Shown here: one piece after another, positions 32,170 through 44,879 of the stretch | Layout of the letters: every line of letters starts with the position of its first letter | How positions within the stretch are numbered: the first letter of the stretch is position 1 | Source: Artemia franciscana | Lineage: Eukaryota; Arthropoda; Branchiopoda; Anostraca; Artemiidae | Length of the DNA stretch: 64,000 nt | Direction of reading: 5' to 3' | NCBI RefSeq assembly: GCF_032884065.1 | Contig: NC_088879.1 | Coordinates: 24,228,038 to 24,292,037, forward strand | Notes under the pieces: generated by a model | Databases searched by the model: none | Seen by the model: the letters and a program-made list of their open reading frames with translations, nothing else | What the model was told of the DNA's origin: nothing | Translations under genes and position numbers: made by a program

Positions 32170-32920
32170 TTTGCATCAAGTAGTCTTTCATTTTTCACTA
32201 TGTTGAAAATTTTATACTGATTATTTTAAACATACGTAATCAATCTAGCATCTTTAGCTACATAAATTATTTCATCAAACTTTTATGAATTTTAGGCTCC
32301 ATATTCACTGTATACTTATATTAGAAACGCAAAAAAAACGAGACATTTACCAAAAACTAATCTTACTTAACCTAAAATTTACTGATTATATGACGGATAA
32401 AACACTATTTAGAGCTTTTAAAATTACTTTTATTATTTTCGATATGTTACTTATTTTCTCCTCCTAATCATGTTTTGTTGCGTTTTCAGTAAAGAGCCTT
32501 TTTTAGACTTAAATTTCTATTTTGTGTCCTCTCTTTTTAACCCCTCAATAAAGGATTCCAGATCTGAAACCAAATACATTTGGACTTTTGTTTTATTATT
32601 TTTCGCATTACTTTTATTGTCTTCTATTTTATTTCTCACTATTTCAATTTTATATCTTTGGCTACATTAATCGTTTCATCCATTTTTTATCTATTTCAGG
32701 TTTCATATTCGCTCTTTACTTTAATCAAAAACGCAAAAAAAATACTAAACCTTTACCAAAAATATCTTACTTAGCTAAAATTATATACTAAAATCTACGG
32801 ATTTTATGACGGTTGAAAGAGTTATATAAGCCCTTGATATGAATTTATCATTTTCAATGAATTACTTATTTTCTCCTCCTAATTTTTGTTGCGTTTTCAG
32901 TAAGCACTTGTTTTTTAGAT
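32170..32920 (+). mobile_element. Tandem Penelope-type flank with hammerhead-like remnant
   Basis: Two diverged units lie end to end (about 32170-32530 and 32580-32920). Shared words include tttcatc, aaacgcaaaaaaa, tatgacgg, ttattttctcctcctaat and gttgcgttttcagtaa. Between them, 32525-32583 has ctcaataaaggattccagat followed by ctgaaacc, close to 20576-20622. Tandem, non-coding, ribozyme-bearing ends are typical of Penelope-like elements. No coding part is attached. Confidence 0.45.
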
Positions 32921-35198
32921 TTCTGCAATTATTGTGATTTATATTAGGTATTTGTGAGTTATTGTGAATAGGTATTGTGATATTTACTGTGATATATTTG
33001 ATTTATTGTCATGTTTCTTCACACTTCGTGTGAGTTGCTTTTGATTGTAATTTTAAGATTCTACGTATAATATTCCTTCTTCTGGACTAACCACTATTTT
33101 TTTTTTAGATTTTTAACATTTTATGTATTTGGTTTTACAAAATTTTTATTCGATTGTAAATTTTTGAAGTAAATTTCAGCTTAATACAATACAATAAGCA
33201 CACACAATAATGTAAACCAACGAGATGAGTAAGCTTATATTGTCCAACCTAGGACTATATCCAGGCATAAGTGGGAGAAGAGATTAGGATGCAGTTAAAC
33301 TGAAATCAACTCTTAATATCAAACAAATAGAAATTTTAAACAAATAGAAGTAATTTTTTTAAACTTACGTTTCAGTTCAGAAGAGAGGATAAATTACAGT
33401 CTTTTTCCAAGAAATAGAAAATAATAACTGTAAGTGAAGGAAGTTTTAGCTACAATTTTCCCCTAAATTGAAAAGGTTGCAAAAATAGGTATTTTACCCC
33501 GAAGTTGTTTATACCTCTCAGTGCCCAAAAAGCCCACTACCACACCACCGTCAAAGGTTTTTTTTTGTCCGCCTCATCTCGCTCGGGCCTTTAGACTCTT
33601 TAACTGTAACCTGATTTCACATCAATCTGCTCAGATCATTAATTCAGACTGCTCAGATCAATAATTCATTTGCTAGAGTTTTTCGAGTTTCAAGGTTTTT
33701 ATTTTCTTTTTGTTTCAGGTAATTTGAGCCACGCCCACTCATGATCTATTAATTGCTGTATATCACGTGATTAGAGTTATAGATGTTGCTACTTAAACAC
33801 AATCACTGGATATAGCAGTATAGATTGCTTGGAACTTAAATCAGGAACGTTTTCATAGATGGATAGATTTGAAATGCTACAAATTAAATTAAAATCAACC
33901 TTAGTGTTTGCTTCACAAAAACATGAATCAGTTCCGTCTACTTTTTGTAGACATTTTTGAAAATAAATCTGTTGTAAGTTTGTTTGAGTCTTCTCTAAAA
34001 GTAGAGCCATTCATTAGCAAGACTACAAATCACCAGTTTAATTTTATATCCAAAATACAGTACAATCCATCCTCCCCTCTCTCAGGAACATTTACGAACT
34101 AAAATTATTTGGGTCTTGGACTTGCAGTTTCTCATATTAGAAGTAGTAGAGTCTCACAGTTCTGAAAGTATATATCACGCCTTAGGTAAGAAAGTGAATT
34201 CTAACCAAAATAGTTATGTTTAAAAAAATACCCGGGGCGTCAAGCTATCTTAGAAGCAAATCAAATTCTGACTGCGTGAAGTATACAAGGGCTTACAAAC
34301 CTACTCTGTTCAAAGTTTCACCCTTTCTCCCTTTTTGATCATCTATAATTGCAACTTCCAGCCCACTCGTAGCGGCCGATCACTTCAATTAGCACTATAG
34401 TGAAAGTTGAAAAAAACTATTCAGCCCCCCCCCCCAGCTGAAACTTAGGGACTTCATAAATCTCGTCAAAAACTATATAATTAAAGCATCCCTAGATATA
34501 GTTCAGTTGTCTTTAGTATACCTTTGCCTTTACGGTGCTATATGGCTCATTTTTGCTGGTCTTGGGAGATTGAATCCAACGTTGGATTCGATCCCACGTT
34601 GAATTTTTTTTTTAGTTGTTTACAAAAATATTCGAGAATATTGCAGAAAAAAAGCCCTCAAATATTTTTATTACCGACTATTAAAAATTAACGCAAAAAC
34701 TGCGTTACAGTTACCCCCCCCCTAAAAAAAGATTAAGGAGCACCGTACACAAAATTAATATAATTATGTTAAGTTACCATCTAGTGTGTCTCTTTAACTC
34801 AAAGATAACGCTTGTACAAAAAAAAGAGAAAAAAGAAAATACAGTTATCATTAATATTTTTTATATTAAAAATTTTTATATACAATTAACTTCGTTCAAA
34901 TATTGCAAGTGTGTATATCATAACAAATAAATTTAAAAGAATCACATTCGCGAGTGAACATAAAAGTCAAATTAGAAATGAACACAAATAAAAGATGTGC
35001 ATTAGTCAAACAGTATAGCCCAGCATATAGCCTAGAGCTATATCCAGAGAAAGTGTTGAAATAGATCTGTATATTCTAGCAAATGATTTTGTCTATGGAA
35101 AAGTTTTTTGTCAAAGCTGGTTTAATATCAGAGATTACATCAGATTTAATCTGGATTATATCAGAGATTAAAGGTTGAATATTGAGGGCTCTAAAATT
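32921..35198. other. Gene-free stretch with an 18-bp palindrome
   Basis: No gene recognised. A perfect 18-bp palindrome, gaatccaacgttggattc, lies at 34572-34589. Open frames at 33789-34102 are short, on both strands, with no motif. Confidence 0.4.
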
Positions 35199-36332
35199 TT
35201 GCTCTTTTTCTCAAAGCTACTTTTTAAAACAGTAAAACACTTTAGCGTAAAGAGCGGGGCATTGAGGAGGGAACAGCTCCTTTCATATACGGAGTAATTT
35301 CTGTCCGTTTTAAGTTTTAATATTGCTCCTTACTTTCAGTTTAAAAATAACTTGTTATTTTTATTTACCCTACTTTTTTTGTTTAGCCTACTAGTTACCC
35401 TCCAATTTTTTGATTATTTAAAAAGGCAACCAGAACTTTAATTTTTTTTACGAACATTTTTATTAGTAAAAATGTACTTAACTTACGAATTAATTTACGT
35501 AACGAAATTCTATATTCGAATGTTTTCATTACATGCATAATGGAATTCACCCCTTCGTCAGTACCTCGCTCTTTACACTAAAGCTAAAATTGTGTTCCAA
35601 TTCCTTAGGAATGACCCCCGAATCACAAAGGCCGAAGAATAAATAGTTGAAATTAATAAAATTACTTTGGCGTAAAGAGGCAGGTATTAGGAGGAGGTGA
35701 ACCCCTCACATACGTAATAATATCTGTTCGTTTTAGGTTTTAATGCTGTTCCTTACTTTCAGTTGAAAAAACTTTTCCATATTTATTTTTTCACTGTTCT
35801 TTAAAAAAAAAATGCCGAAAAATTCTGCACCCCCTTCATGGAAATTTTTTTCCTCCATAACGAATTCCTCCGTGGAAATATCCACCCGCAAAACCCACTC
35901 CCCTCAAACCCTCCCCCCAACCAAAAAACCTCCTTAAAGCGTCTATACACTTCCCAACAACCATTACTATGTGTAAACACTGGTCAAAGTTTGTACCTTG
36001 CAGCCCCTCCCACGGGGACTCTGGGGCAGTAAGTCGTCCTTAAAGACAAAGTTATTAGGTTTTTCGACTATGCTTAATAAAATGGCTATCTCAGAATTTT
36101 GATCCGGTGATTTAGAGGGAAAATTGGTTTGGGAAGGGGCCTAGGTGCCCTCCAATCTTTTGGTCACATAAAAAGGGCACTAGAACTTTTAATTTCCATT
36201 AGAATGAGCTGTCTCACGACATTCTAGGACCACTGGGTCGATATGATCACACCTGGGAAAAACAAAACAAAAAACAACAAATAAACATGTATTTGTGATC
36301 TGTCTTGTGGCAAAAAATCCAAAATTCCACTT
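35199..36332 (+). mobile_element. Family A repeat interrupted by family S
   Basis: It starts in the hairpin loop, keeps one hairpin arm (to 35340) and the body up to caaaattccac, where family S begins. The remaining A sequence does not resume after S, so the 3' part was lost. Confidence 0.75.
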
Positions 36333-37923
36333 TTTTATGGCACTTGGTATTAACCAAGTGACATATAGAAATCATAAATTCTGTCGATCTGTCGGTCCCG
36401 AATTTGCCACTTTAGGCACTTCCAGGTAAGCTATAACGATGAAATTTGGCAGGCGTATCGGAGACCGAACCAGATTAAATTAGAAATAGTCTTTTTCCCG
36501 ATTTGACCATCTGGGGGGGGGGGGAAGTGGGAGCCCGTTAATTAAAATGAAGTATTTTTAACTTACGAACGGTTGATCAGATGTTAATGATATTTGATGT
36601 TTGGAAGAATATTGTGTCTCAAAGGTGTTATTTTATATCCCGATCGGATCTGGTGAAATTGGGGGAGGAGGGGGTTGGGAGGGGGAAACCTAAAATCTTG
36701 GAAAAACTTAGAGTGGAGGGATCAGGATGAAACTTGGTTGGAAAAATAAGCACAAGTCTCAGATACATGATTGACATAACCGGAAGGGATCCGCTCTCTT
36801 TGGGGTTGTTGGGGGGGGGGGGGTAATTCTGAAAATTAGAAAAAACGAGGTATTTTTAACTTACTAACGGGTGATCGGATCTCAATGAAATTTGATATTT
36901 AGAAGGATATCGTGTCTCAAAGCTCTTATTTTAAATCCCAACCGGATCTGGTGACATTGGGGGGAGTTTGGGGTGGGGGAACCTAAAATCTTGGAAAACG
37001 CTTAGATTGGAGAGATCAAGATGAAACTTGGTGGGAAAAATAAGCAGAAATCTTAGATACGTGATTTACATAATTGGAACGGATCCGCTTTATTGGTGGG
37101 GGGGGGGTAATTCTGAAAAATTAGAAACAAATGGCTTATTTTCCACTTACGAAGGAGTGATCGGATCTTCATGAAACTTCATATTTAGAAGGACCTCATA
37201 ACTCAGATCTCTTATGTTAAATCTCAACCGGATCCAGCATAATTGGGGGGGGGGCCAGAAATCTTAGAAAATACCGGAACATCCTGACCATCCAGATCAG
37301 GATGAAACTTGATGGGAAGAATAAAAACCTGTCTAAGATACGTGACTGACATAACCGGACCGGATCTTCCTTCTTTGGTGGAGTTAGGGGGGGGGTAATT
37401 TGGAAAAATGAGGTATTTGTAACTTACGAAAGGGTGACCAGATCTTAATGAAATTTCAAATTTGGAAGGATCTTGTGCTTTAAAGCTCTAATTTTAAATT
37501 TCGACTAGATCCTGTGACATTGGGGGAAGTTGGAGGGGGAAACCGGAATTCTAGGAAAACGTGAAAACTGAGGCATTTTTATCTTATCAATAGGTGATCG
37601 GATCTTAGTGAAGATTGATATTTAGAAGGAATTCATGTTTCAGAGCTATTATTTCAAATCCCGACCAGATCTTTTGACATTGGGGGGAGTTGGAAGCGGA
37701 AATCTTGGAAAACACTTGAGTGGAGGAATCGGGATGAAGCTTGGTGGATAGAATAAGCAAATGTCCTTGATACATGATTGACGTAACCGTACCGGATTCA
37801 CTCCCTTTAGGGGAGCTGGGGGAGGGTTTCAGTGATTCGGTGAGTTTGGTGCTTCTGGACGTGCTAGGACGATGAAAATTGGTAGGTGGGTCAGGGAGCT
37901 GCACAAATTGACTTGATAAAGTC
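36333..37923 (+). mobile_element. Family S element, 3' truncated
   Basis: It has the same 5' start as at 11671 (ttttatggcac, stem-loop, gtctgtcgg) and five tandem units marked at 36560, 36860, 37146, 37422 and 37583. Unit variants occur in the same order as in the first copy. It ends near gacttgataaagtc, short of the 3' terminal segment. Confidence 0.75.
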
Positions 37924-38814
37924 AATATTATTTTAATCCACACAAATGAGGCACAAAATGCATATAGCAATGCACACTTAAAAGTAGCCATGAACATGAA
38001 TCTTATTAGGTTTACTATTCGATTTGTGACATTTGAATATTTACTGCGTAATAATACAAATTGCCGAGACTAACTTCGTTATGAAACAATAGATGCTTCT
38101 AAGGAACTGCTTCGACAGATTGCCCGAAAATACACTATAGAATACAGCAACTATAGTAATGTGCGAGTATTTTCAGTATTGTGCATAAAAGTTTCAAAAA
38201 CTCTGCAGACCCGCTATTATCAATTAGCAGATATTATATACGGAAAAACTACGCCAAAATGGGTGGTAACGTTGCACGGTTAAACATTTCAATTTTTTTT
38301 TTTAAACTATCTCAATTATATTATTATATCATCAATAATTAATTTTGGGATTTGTGTAACTTTAAATATTTTCCCTCAGGATCTTCTTCAAGAGAATCCA
38401 TTTTTAAAAATTTTACACAGCCATTCTTTGTAGCATAGCTAAAAAATAAATCCGACAAATTATATCTTTGGAGATAATATGGCCAAAGATGTTTTGGACA
38501 TTAATACTGCAAAGTTTCGACATCTACTTCGTTATGAATAAAAAGGTGGCTCTAAAGAACTTCTTTCGCGTATCATACGAAAATACACTTTAAAAAAACA
38601 GCAGCTGTGTGAACATTTTCAATATGGTGTGTAAAAATATTTAATAACTCTGTAGACTTGCGGGTATCAATTTACAGATATAGTCCAGGAAGGGAAAGTT
38701 TTGACCTGGAACAAATTGCAAGCGAGATAAGTCTTTGACTATACAACTCAGAAAAATAAACTGATTCGAAATGTTCAAGTTTGCTCATCTAGCTGATTCA
38801 CAAGTATGTTTTTT
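37924..38814. other. Gene-free part of duplicated segment
   Basis: A pair of diverged related stretches (around 38060-38230 and 38500-38680, both with cttcgttatgaa, aagaact/aaggaactgctt and gaaaatacact words) indicates an old ~440-bp tandem duplication. No gene recognised. Confidence 0.45.
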
Positions 38815-39540
38815 GGATGTTCTAAATGATTTTGAGCAGGTAAAATTTGCATTTCCATATAAAGGCGTAAAAAGAAAAAATTAATGTCTACAATAGGGTA
38901 ATTGATCACATTGACTATAAAAATCACCTTTACTTGAACTCAATTTGGAATTTTGACTTTGGAGGTTGAGGTTGATTCTGTTGGGGTAAATTCATGTTTT
39001 CATTCAAATGCGTACAACAACAAAATGCATGTCTAGAATAGGGTACTAGATCACGATGACTGTAAAAATCACCTTTGTTTGAATTTAAAAATAAAGATTG
39101 GTGTTTTAGGCTAATGTTGATTTTGAGGAGGTGAAATTCGTGTTCTTTTTAGAGGCGTACAACAGCAAAATTGATGTCTAAAATAAAGTACTAGATCTCG
39201 GTGATTATGAAAATCTCCTTTGTTTTAACGCAAAATTAAAATTTAGGTTTTGTAAGGTTGAGGCTGATTTTGATGGGACGAAATTCGTATTTCCATATAA
39301 AGGTGGACGACAACAAAACTGATGCGCTCTAGCATAGGGCACTTATATTATTATGAAAATCTTTTATTTGAATGTAAAATTAAAATTAGATATATTTCGA
39401 GGAGCTGAAATCTGTGTTTTATATAAAGGTTTTACAGCAACAAAATTGATGTCTAGAGTAGGGTGACTGGTCACGGTCATTATGAAAGTTACCTTTATTT
39501 GAACGTAAAATTAAAGGTTTCATTTATCTTTTTAGGTTGA
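38815..39540 (+). repeat. Tandem array, five ~145-bp units
   Basis: The marker atgtctag (or close variant) stands at 38884, 39029, 39174, 39322 and 39449. Each unit carries a tagggta word, tatgaaaatcacctttgtttgaa, ggttgaggttgatttt and aggcgtacaacaacaaaa. Units are diverged by roughly 15-25%. Confidence 0.8.
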
Positions 39541-39654
39541 ATTATGAATATGTAGCAAACTACTCTTAAACTTTAAATTGTGGATATGAATTATATCGTT
39601 TGCAAAGAAGAAATTCATTGAAGAGTCAGGAAAGGTCATTTCTGAAGAGAAAGG

Positions 39655-39755
39655 TGCAGCTTATTGAAACTCATATATTTGGAATCAGCATAATAATTCA
39701 ATCCTTTTGATATATATATATTGATATCAAAATTTCGTTTTTTAGAGTTTGAAAG
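39655..39755 (+). mobile_element. Old family A 3' fragment
   Basis: gaaactcatatatttggaatcagcat followed by ttttgata and tcaaaatttcgttttttagag matches the region just before the family A 3' end, with many changes. Confidence 0.5.
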
Positions 39756-40577
39756 GGCTGGCTTTTGCAAAATATTATGATTCGTTCAGGATTTCTCAGA
39801 AATCCTGCTGCTTTTTATTAAGTGGTCTCAGCAGCAATACTTTTGTTGCTGGAGTTCACTTTTCTTCTTGTAAAAGGCAGCAGGGGGAGTAAAATTTTCA
39901 CTAAAGCTTGATTTCTTGTTAGCCAAGATTATTTCAGTCTACTTTCGTTATTTTGACTGTTTCACGCCTTCCTTACTAAACCTGATGGTCCATTTCTAAT
40001 GTCTTGTATGGCTCACGCTATAGCAACTTCGTATTTTTTGCCAAACTTTTCGTTCTATTTGCACAGGCCTGGAAAACTTTTATAGTTGACTTAGTTTACT
40101 TTCTGGCAAATAATATCCTAAAAGCAAAAAAGTACAATTGTTAGTTAACTAAGTTCTTTTATATTGAAAGCAGTTTAAACATCTTCTAATTTCAGTATTT
40201 TATACAGGCCCTACCCCCTGAAATTGTCTCTGAACCTGTTCTTAATAACTGAATCTACTTGCTTCAGTTAGCTTGGATTTTTGCTTTTTACTTTTTAACG
40301 CATTTTAGACACATCAGTATTGAAATCTCGTGTTTTTCGGAATATCAATGACAAATGATAAAAGTTTGTACCACTTTGCAGCATGTATTCATTCTAAGTC
40401 TAAAAAGACGGAAAATAGCAATTTCTTAAATTATATCGTTTGATCTCATAATGTCTTACTATTTATTTCTTTGCAAAGATGTTCGAAATGGCAAATATAC
40501 AAAAAAAAATATATGGTTATGCTGTGCATTCCAAATTTATATAAATTTTTTCTTACAGAAGACAACTCTTCTAATGT
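39756..40577. other. Gene-free stretch
   Basis: No gene or structured repeat recognised. Confidence 0.4.
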
Positions 40578-40720
40578 ATTAAATAAAAAAGCAAGTTTTA
40601 TTTCAACTGAAAGTAGATAGTGACATCAAAACTTGAGCGAGCAGAAACTATTCCGTAATGATCTAGGCGACTGCCTTGTTAATCCCCCGTTCTTTCTTTA
40701 AATCTTCATAGCACCTTATT
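40578..40720 (+). mobile_element. Old family A 5' fragment
   Basis: attaaataaaaaagcaag leader, then ctgaaagtagatagtgacatcaaaac and a decayed hairpin arm. Much more diverged than other copies, so an ancient insertion. Confidence 0.5.
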
Positions 40721-40989
40721 TAAAATCATCCATGAGCGATTCAAAAAAGGTAGTTAAACCGTAATTGCAAGCGTTCCTTTTGCCTATCACCTTTCAAAAC
40801 ATTTGAACTGAAAACTTTGTTGTTTAAACAAAATATACATGAAAAAAATTTCCATTCTCGAGCTATTGTGAAAAAATATTTTCATCATATTTTTATTTCC
40901 CTTGTGTTTGGTTTTTACGTCATGATGGCTCAAAGCTAAACTTTTGTTATGCGTAATAATTTGTGTTCACTTCAACTTTTAATGTTTTC

Positions 40990-41400
40990 ACTTTAAAGGT
41001 TAATGTTTTGTATATTTAATTGTGTTTGCTCGTATGGCCGTACCCAGGGTAACAGACTTATTGACCGTATATCATACAGCAAGCTGTTCAAAAAATGTGA
41101 GCCAGTCCCTCTCTCTAGGGCCATAAGAAGAGAAATGTTGAGATTGTTTGTTCATTTTCTGCAGATGAAGGTCCTCGGGATTGCCCGAAATCGCCCTAGC
41201 TGGACAAACGTCTAAGGCCTAATGAAAAGTAAGTTGTCCCTGAGGGGGGCAGGAGATTTTCGTAAGTAAAGATTTTAGGAGAATCTTAATTTCTTGGGAG
41301 ATTGTAAAGAGAGAGGCTTTTAATAGCTGAGGATGGAGGAGCAGCGTGTGTAGCTGTGTTGGCCTCAGACGGCTTGGAACTAAATTGAGTGGTTGGTAAT
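40990..41400 (+). mobile_element. LINE (RTE-like, family B) 3' portion
   Basis: The + strand encodes GNRLIDRISYSKLFKKCEPV and PLSRAIRREMLRLFVHFLQM from about 41050, then, near 41335, a WRSSVCSCVGLRRLG tail. This is the same order (DRISNS, PLSRAI, SCVGLRRLG) as in the other family B pieces. Stops interrupt it. Confidence 0.75.
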
Positions 41401-41509
41401 ACTCCTAGTAGTTGCAAACTTTATTAAAAATAAAGCTACTGATAGAAATTTTCACAACTTTTAGTTTTTTTCTCGACATGTTGAGAGAAAACACTATTTC
41501 GGTGTGGCT

Positions 41510-41960
41510 CCATCTTTTTCGCTACTAAAAGAGGGTTCTAGAACTTTTTTTTCAGTTGAACGAGCCCTCTTTCGGTATTCTAGTTCTATTGGTTCGATGC
41601 GATCGTCCCTCAGAAAAAAATGAACATACATTCGTCATTTTCTTTAAAAAATAATAATAATAGTTTAACGTTTTAGTAGACCAGAGCTTGACACCTATAC
41701 AATAGAGTTCCCGCTTCCGCGTACTGTAATTCACATCCCGCTTTGGGAGTATTCTCTTGGCTTTTCGAAAATCAAGCAAAGTCTGTTTAAACCCTCAACT
41801 TTTGTGGAGTGATCTGTAAGTGTGTTGAATTTTATATTTTTAAAATCATCATAAAGAGCAAATTATTTTGTTAAAATATTGTTATTAGAACTTGTTTTTT
41901 CTCAGAATGACAGTTACTTAGCATGAGTAACTCTTTATCACAGCTTTTTGAACATATACT
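41510..41960 (+). mobile_element. Old family A 3' half
   Basis: Recognisable by cgagccctctttcggtattctag, ggttcgatgcgatcg, a gaccagagcttgacacc block and a final agaatgacagtta region. It is heavily diverged. A 75-codon open frame on the - strand is accidental. Confidence 0.55.
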
Positions 41961-44879
41961 TCATCTTATCAGTCCGTTTTCACTATCTCCCCTGAAGAGA
42001 GTAAAAAAAGGATGACCTTGCATCCACCTTTAAATGCTGAAGATGACGATTAGACTTTTCTTGACCGAAAATCTTCCCGTCAGAGTCGTGTGGTGGTAAA
42101 AAGTTGTTTTAAGGACATGTACACCCTCCGAAGGTGAATAAAATGACAAATCACACGATAGAGGGGGGTGAAAACAGCAACAAGGAGATCTCAGTTTAAA
42201 TGGTGCACCCCCGAACACGAATAATTATGGGAATTAGGATTTCCCAAGCACTTATGTGAAGGATTATTTAGTTTAAGCTTGGCTTAAACCAAGCTTGGCT
42301 AGATTATGAGCTTGGCTTGTGGGAAATAAAATAAAGGTGTCAGTAAATGAATTCTAAAATTATGAGGAAAATAAGATCTCTTAACTTTAATTGCGTTAGA
42401 AATGGATGATTACGTATGGTTTATGACTAAACAGTAAAAGAGTTTTCTTATGAATTTTTGGAGGACTAAATATTATTAGTTTGTAAGAATATGGAGCCAA
42501 ACAAAGAACTTCAAAATAGTTTACAAGTAATTTAAGGGGAAGGAGTGTGATGGGTGTCAAGAGTGTCATGGGTTTTCTTACTAAGCATGGCTTCTTAATA
42601 GTAGTGATTTGTCAGAAAAGTAATAATGGTGTCACTGTCATTAAACAAATTGGAAAATTGCACGGTTTAACGACTGGGTCTGAGCTTTCAAAATATTAAG
42701 CATAGCAATGCAAAAACAGGTTTTTTGAAAATAAAATAATGGTAGAAAATATATTTTTAATATTTCCAAGCCCAAAAAAGCTTTTAAGGCGCAACGCCGC
42801 AATGGCAAAAATTTGATTTTTCAGATCGTGAATTTTCTGATGGACGAAAGTTACATTAAATTTAAGGAATGTAGCCTTGTTACTTTCCTGCCCGATACTT
42901 CCAGGAACCAAAAAAATGAGCAGTTATTTTTATCCGACATTGAATTGAAGCTCAATGTATGTAGTTGAATCGTTTAGCTTTACTTAGGCGTTGCTAAACA
43001 TCCAAGAATGAAAACTACTTGTGACGTGCCTTGGGCACCATTCAAGACTCTAACCCCTCTGAAGGAATCAGATTAAATCTTTTCATGGTTCCATTAGTGA
43101 TATAGCCTAGGCCTAGGGGTAAGGTGAAAACACTATAGGTCACTCAATGCTTTTTTTCATGCACTTTCCATTTTCAACAATCATTTGTGGGGCAATTATA
43201 TTTTTAGTCCTGAAAGGGATCCCAGAAGGTAATCCATCTTATTTTTGTCATTGTAAAAAAAAAGTGATCATGACTAGAAATGGGTTCAAAAATGATTAAA
43301 ACATACATTGGTCTATAAAACAGTTATTTAAAAGTAATTTGCTCAAAATTCATTGATTTATAACAATTTAATTTCACAAAAATTTGATTTGTAAACATTA
43401 TGACAGGAAACAGACAGAAGAAGTCATAGAAAAACATTTTTAGGTTATGGTTATATGCTATTATGAAAATATAATGGCTATATTAGTGCTGAGTATAAAA
43501 TTCAGTATGTTAGCATGGTTCAACCTATCAAATTCATTTTAATCATGTCAATTTGTGAATGTCCATGTAGCCTATGTTGAGGCAGCATCTAAATTTTTGA
43601 TGATGATAATCCCAGCATTGTTTTTTTTTCATGTGTATTTTTTTTTTTAGTTCACACTCTGTAGCTGTAGCTTTAATCAGTATCTATACATAGCTTTAAT
43701 CAGCCTATATATACTGTAATTTTTCAGGTTTTTTTTCTTTAGTTTAAATTATCTAATATATATTACTCTTTTCATGCCTGTATTTACTGGTATTTTTCTA
43801 TGTGTGCCTTAAATGTAAAGAATATACACTTCATCTAGAAAATAAATATCTTACTATCAGATGGTAGGTTTTTAAAATAGTTTGCTTTTATAAATCAATT
43901 GGGCTAGACAATATGTTAAAAAAAGAAAATAAGGCTTTACCTTTAGGGTCTCTTTAAAAGCTAAAAAATAGCATTGCAAAGAAAGCTAATTCTTAAGTGA
44001 AATAATTTTAAACTAATAGCTTCATTTTTAATACCTTTTTTCATTTATTTATTTTATTAGTTTCTCTTTTTATTCTCAAGGCTCATGGTGTACTGCCTTT
44101 AGCTACAGCCTACATGGTGCTTACTGCCATACTTCATGCACACATTCCAACCCTTTGAATAATGCATTGATTTGAAACAATCCAATAACAATGGATTTGA
44201 AACAATCCAATAACAATGGATTTGAAGCAAAATTATGAACATATAAGAGAAAAAATCATTTGAATATGTTTTGTTTACCTAAGAAATTTTTAAATAGCAA
44301 AATTGTAAAACAAAGAAAAAATACAGGTAAAGGTAAAGGCTTTCTGATCAATCAGAAAGCCTTTTTATAATGTTAAGACTAGTAGCCAAAGGTCTAAATT
44401 GTTTTTTTTTTTTCAAATACAGCATCCAGTAGAACTAACTTTACAGTAAAAATTTATTTCAAAAGCTGATTTCATCTTTACTCCTTGAGCATATATGTAT
44501 TTTTTTGCTTTTGTTTGATATTGTGTTAGGCATTGCAATCACTGTCTTAATGCATTCACTGTGAATAAGTCCTCTTGTCAATGTAGTTCACACAGGCAGG
44601 TGGTGTGCTCAATCTAGCAAATCTCTTCCTCTGAACAACCTAAGTTGTGTAAAACTGCTAATGTTGTATTTTTAAGGAGATGCAGCATTAAAATGTGAAG
44701 TATTCGAATAGGAATAATATATAGTTGTATTCTCTCTTGAAATTTATTTTAAGGCTAGAAACGTTTTTTGATGAACTAACAAATAGGCATTTTTTGTACA
44801 ACACTTTCCCCCCATAAAATTAGCCCTCATCTTTGCATCTATAATGATGTGTATTATTTTTGTGTATTATGTTTTTTAG
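41961..44879. other. Gene-free stretch with perfect hairpins
   Basis: No gene recognised. An 8-bp-stem palindrome (aagcttgg-cttaaa-ccaagctt) lies at 42275-42296. A 25-bp unit, gatttgaaacaatccaataac plus aatg, is repeated in tandem at about 44170-44225. Confidence 0.45.
44335..44364. repeat. Perfect 14-bp stem hairpin followed by T run
   Basis: aaaggctttctgat and atcagaaagccttt pair exactly around a 2-nt loop, then T residues follow. It is conserved in copy 2 at 62314-62343. It resembles a bacterial intrinsic terminator, which has no meaning here, and is too short for a microRNA precursor. Confidence 0.7.

Noticed and set aside
41552-41779. A 75-codon frame on the - strand, duplicated at 59532-59759
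   Set aside because: It lies antisense on an old family A fragment; its duplication only reflects the 8-kb repeat.
44335-44364. Hairpin plus T run as a transcription terminator
   Set aside because: Intrinsic terminators of this type belong to bacteria, and no gene precedes it.
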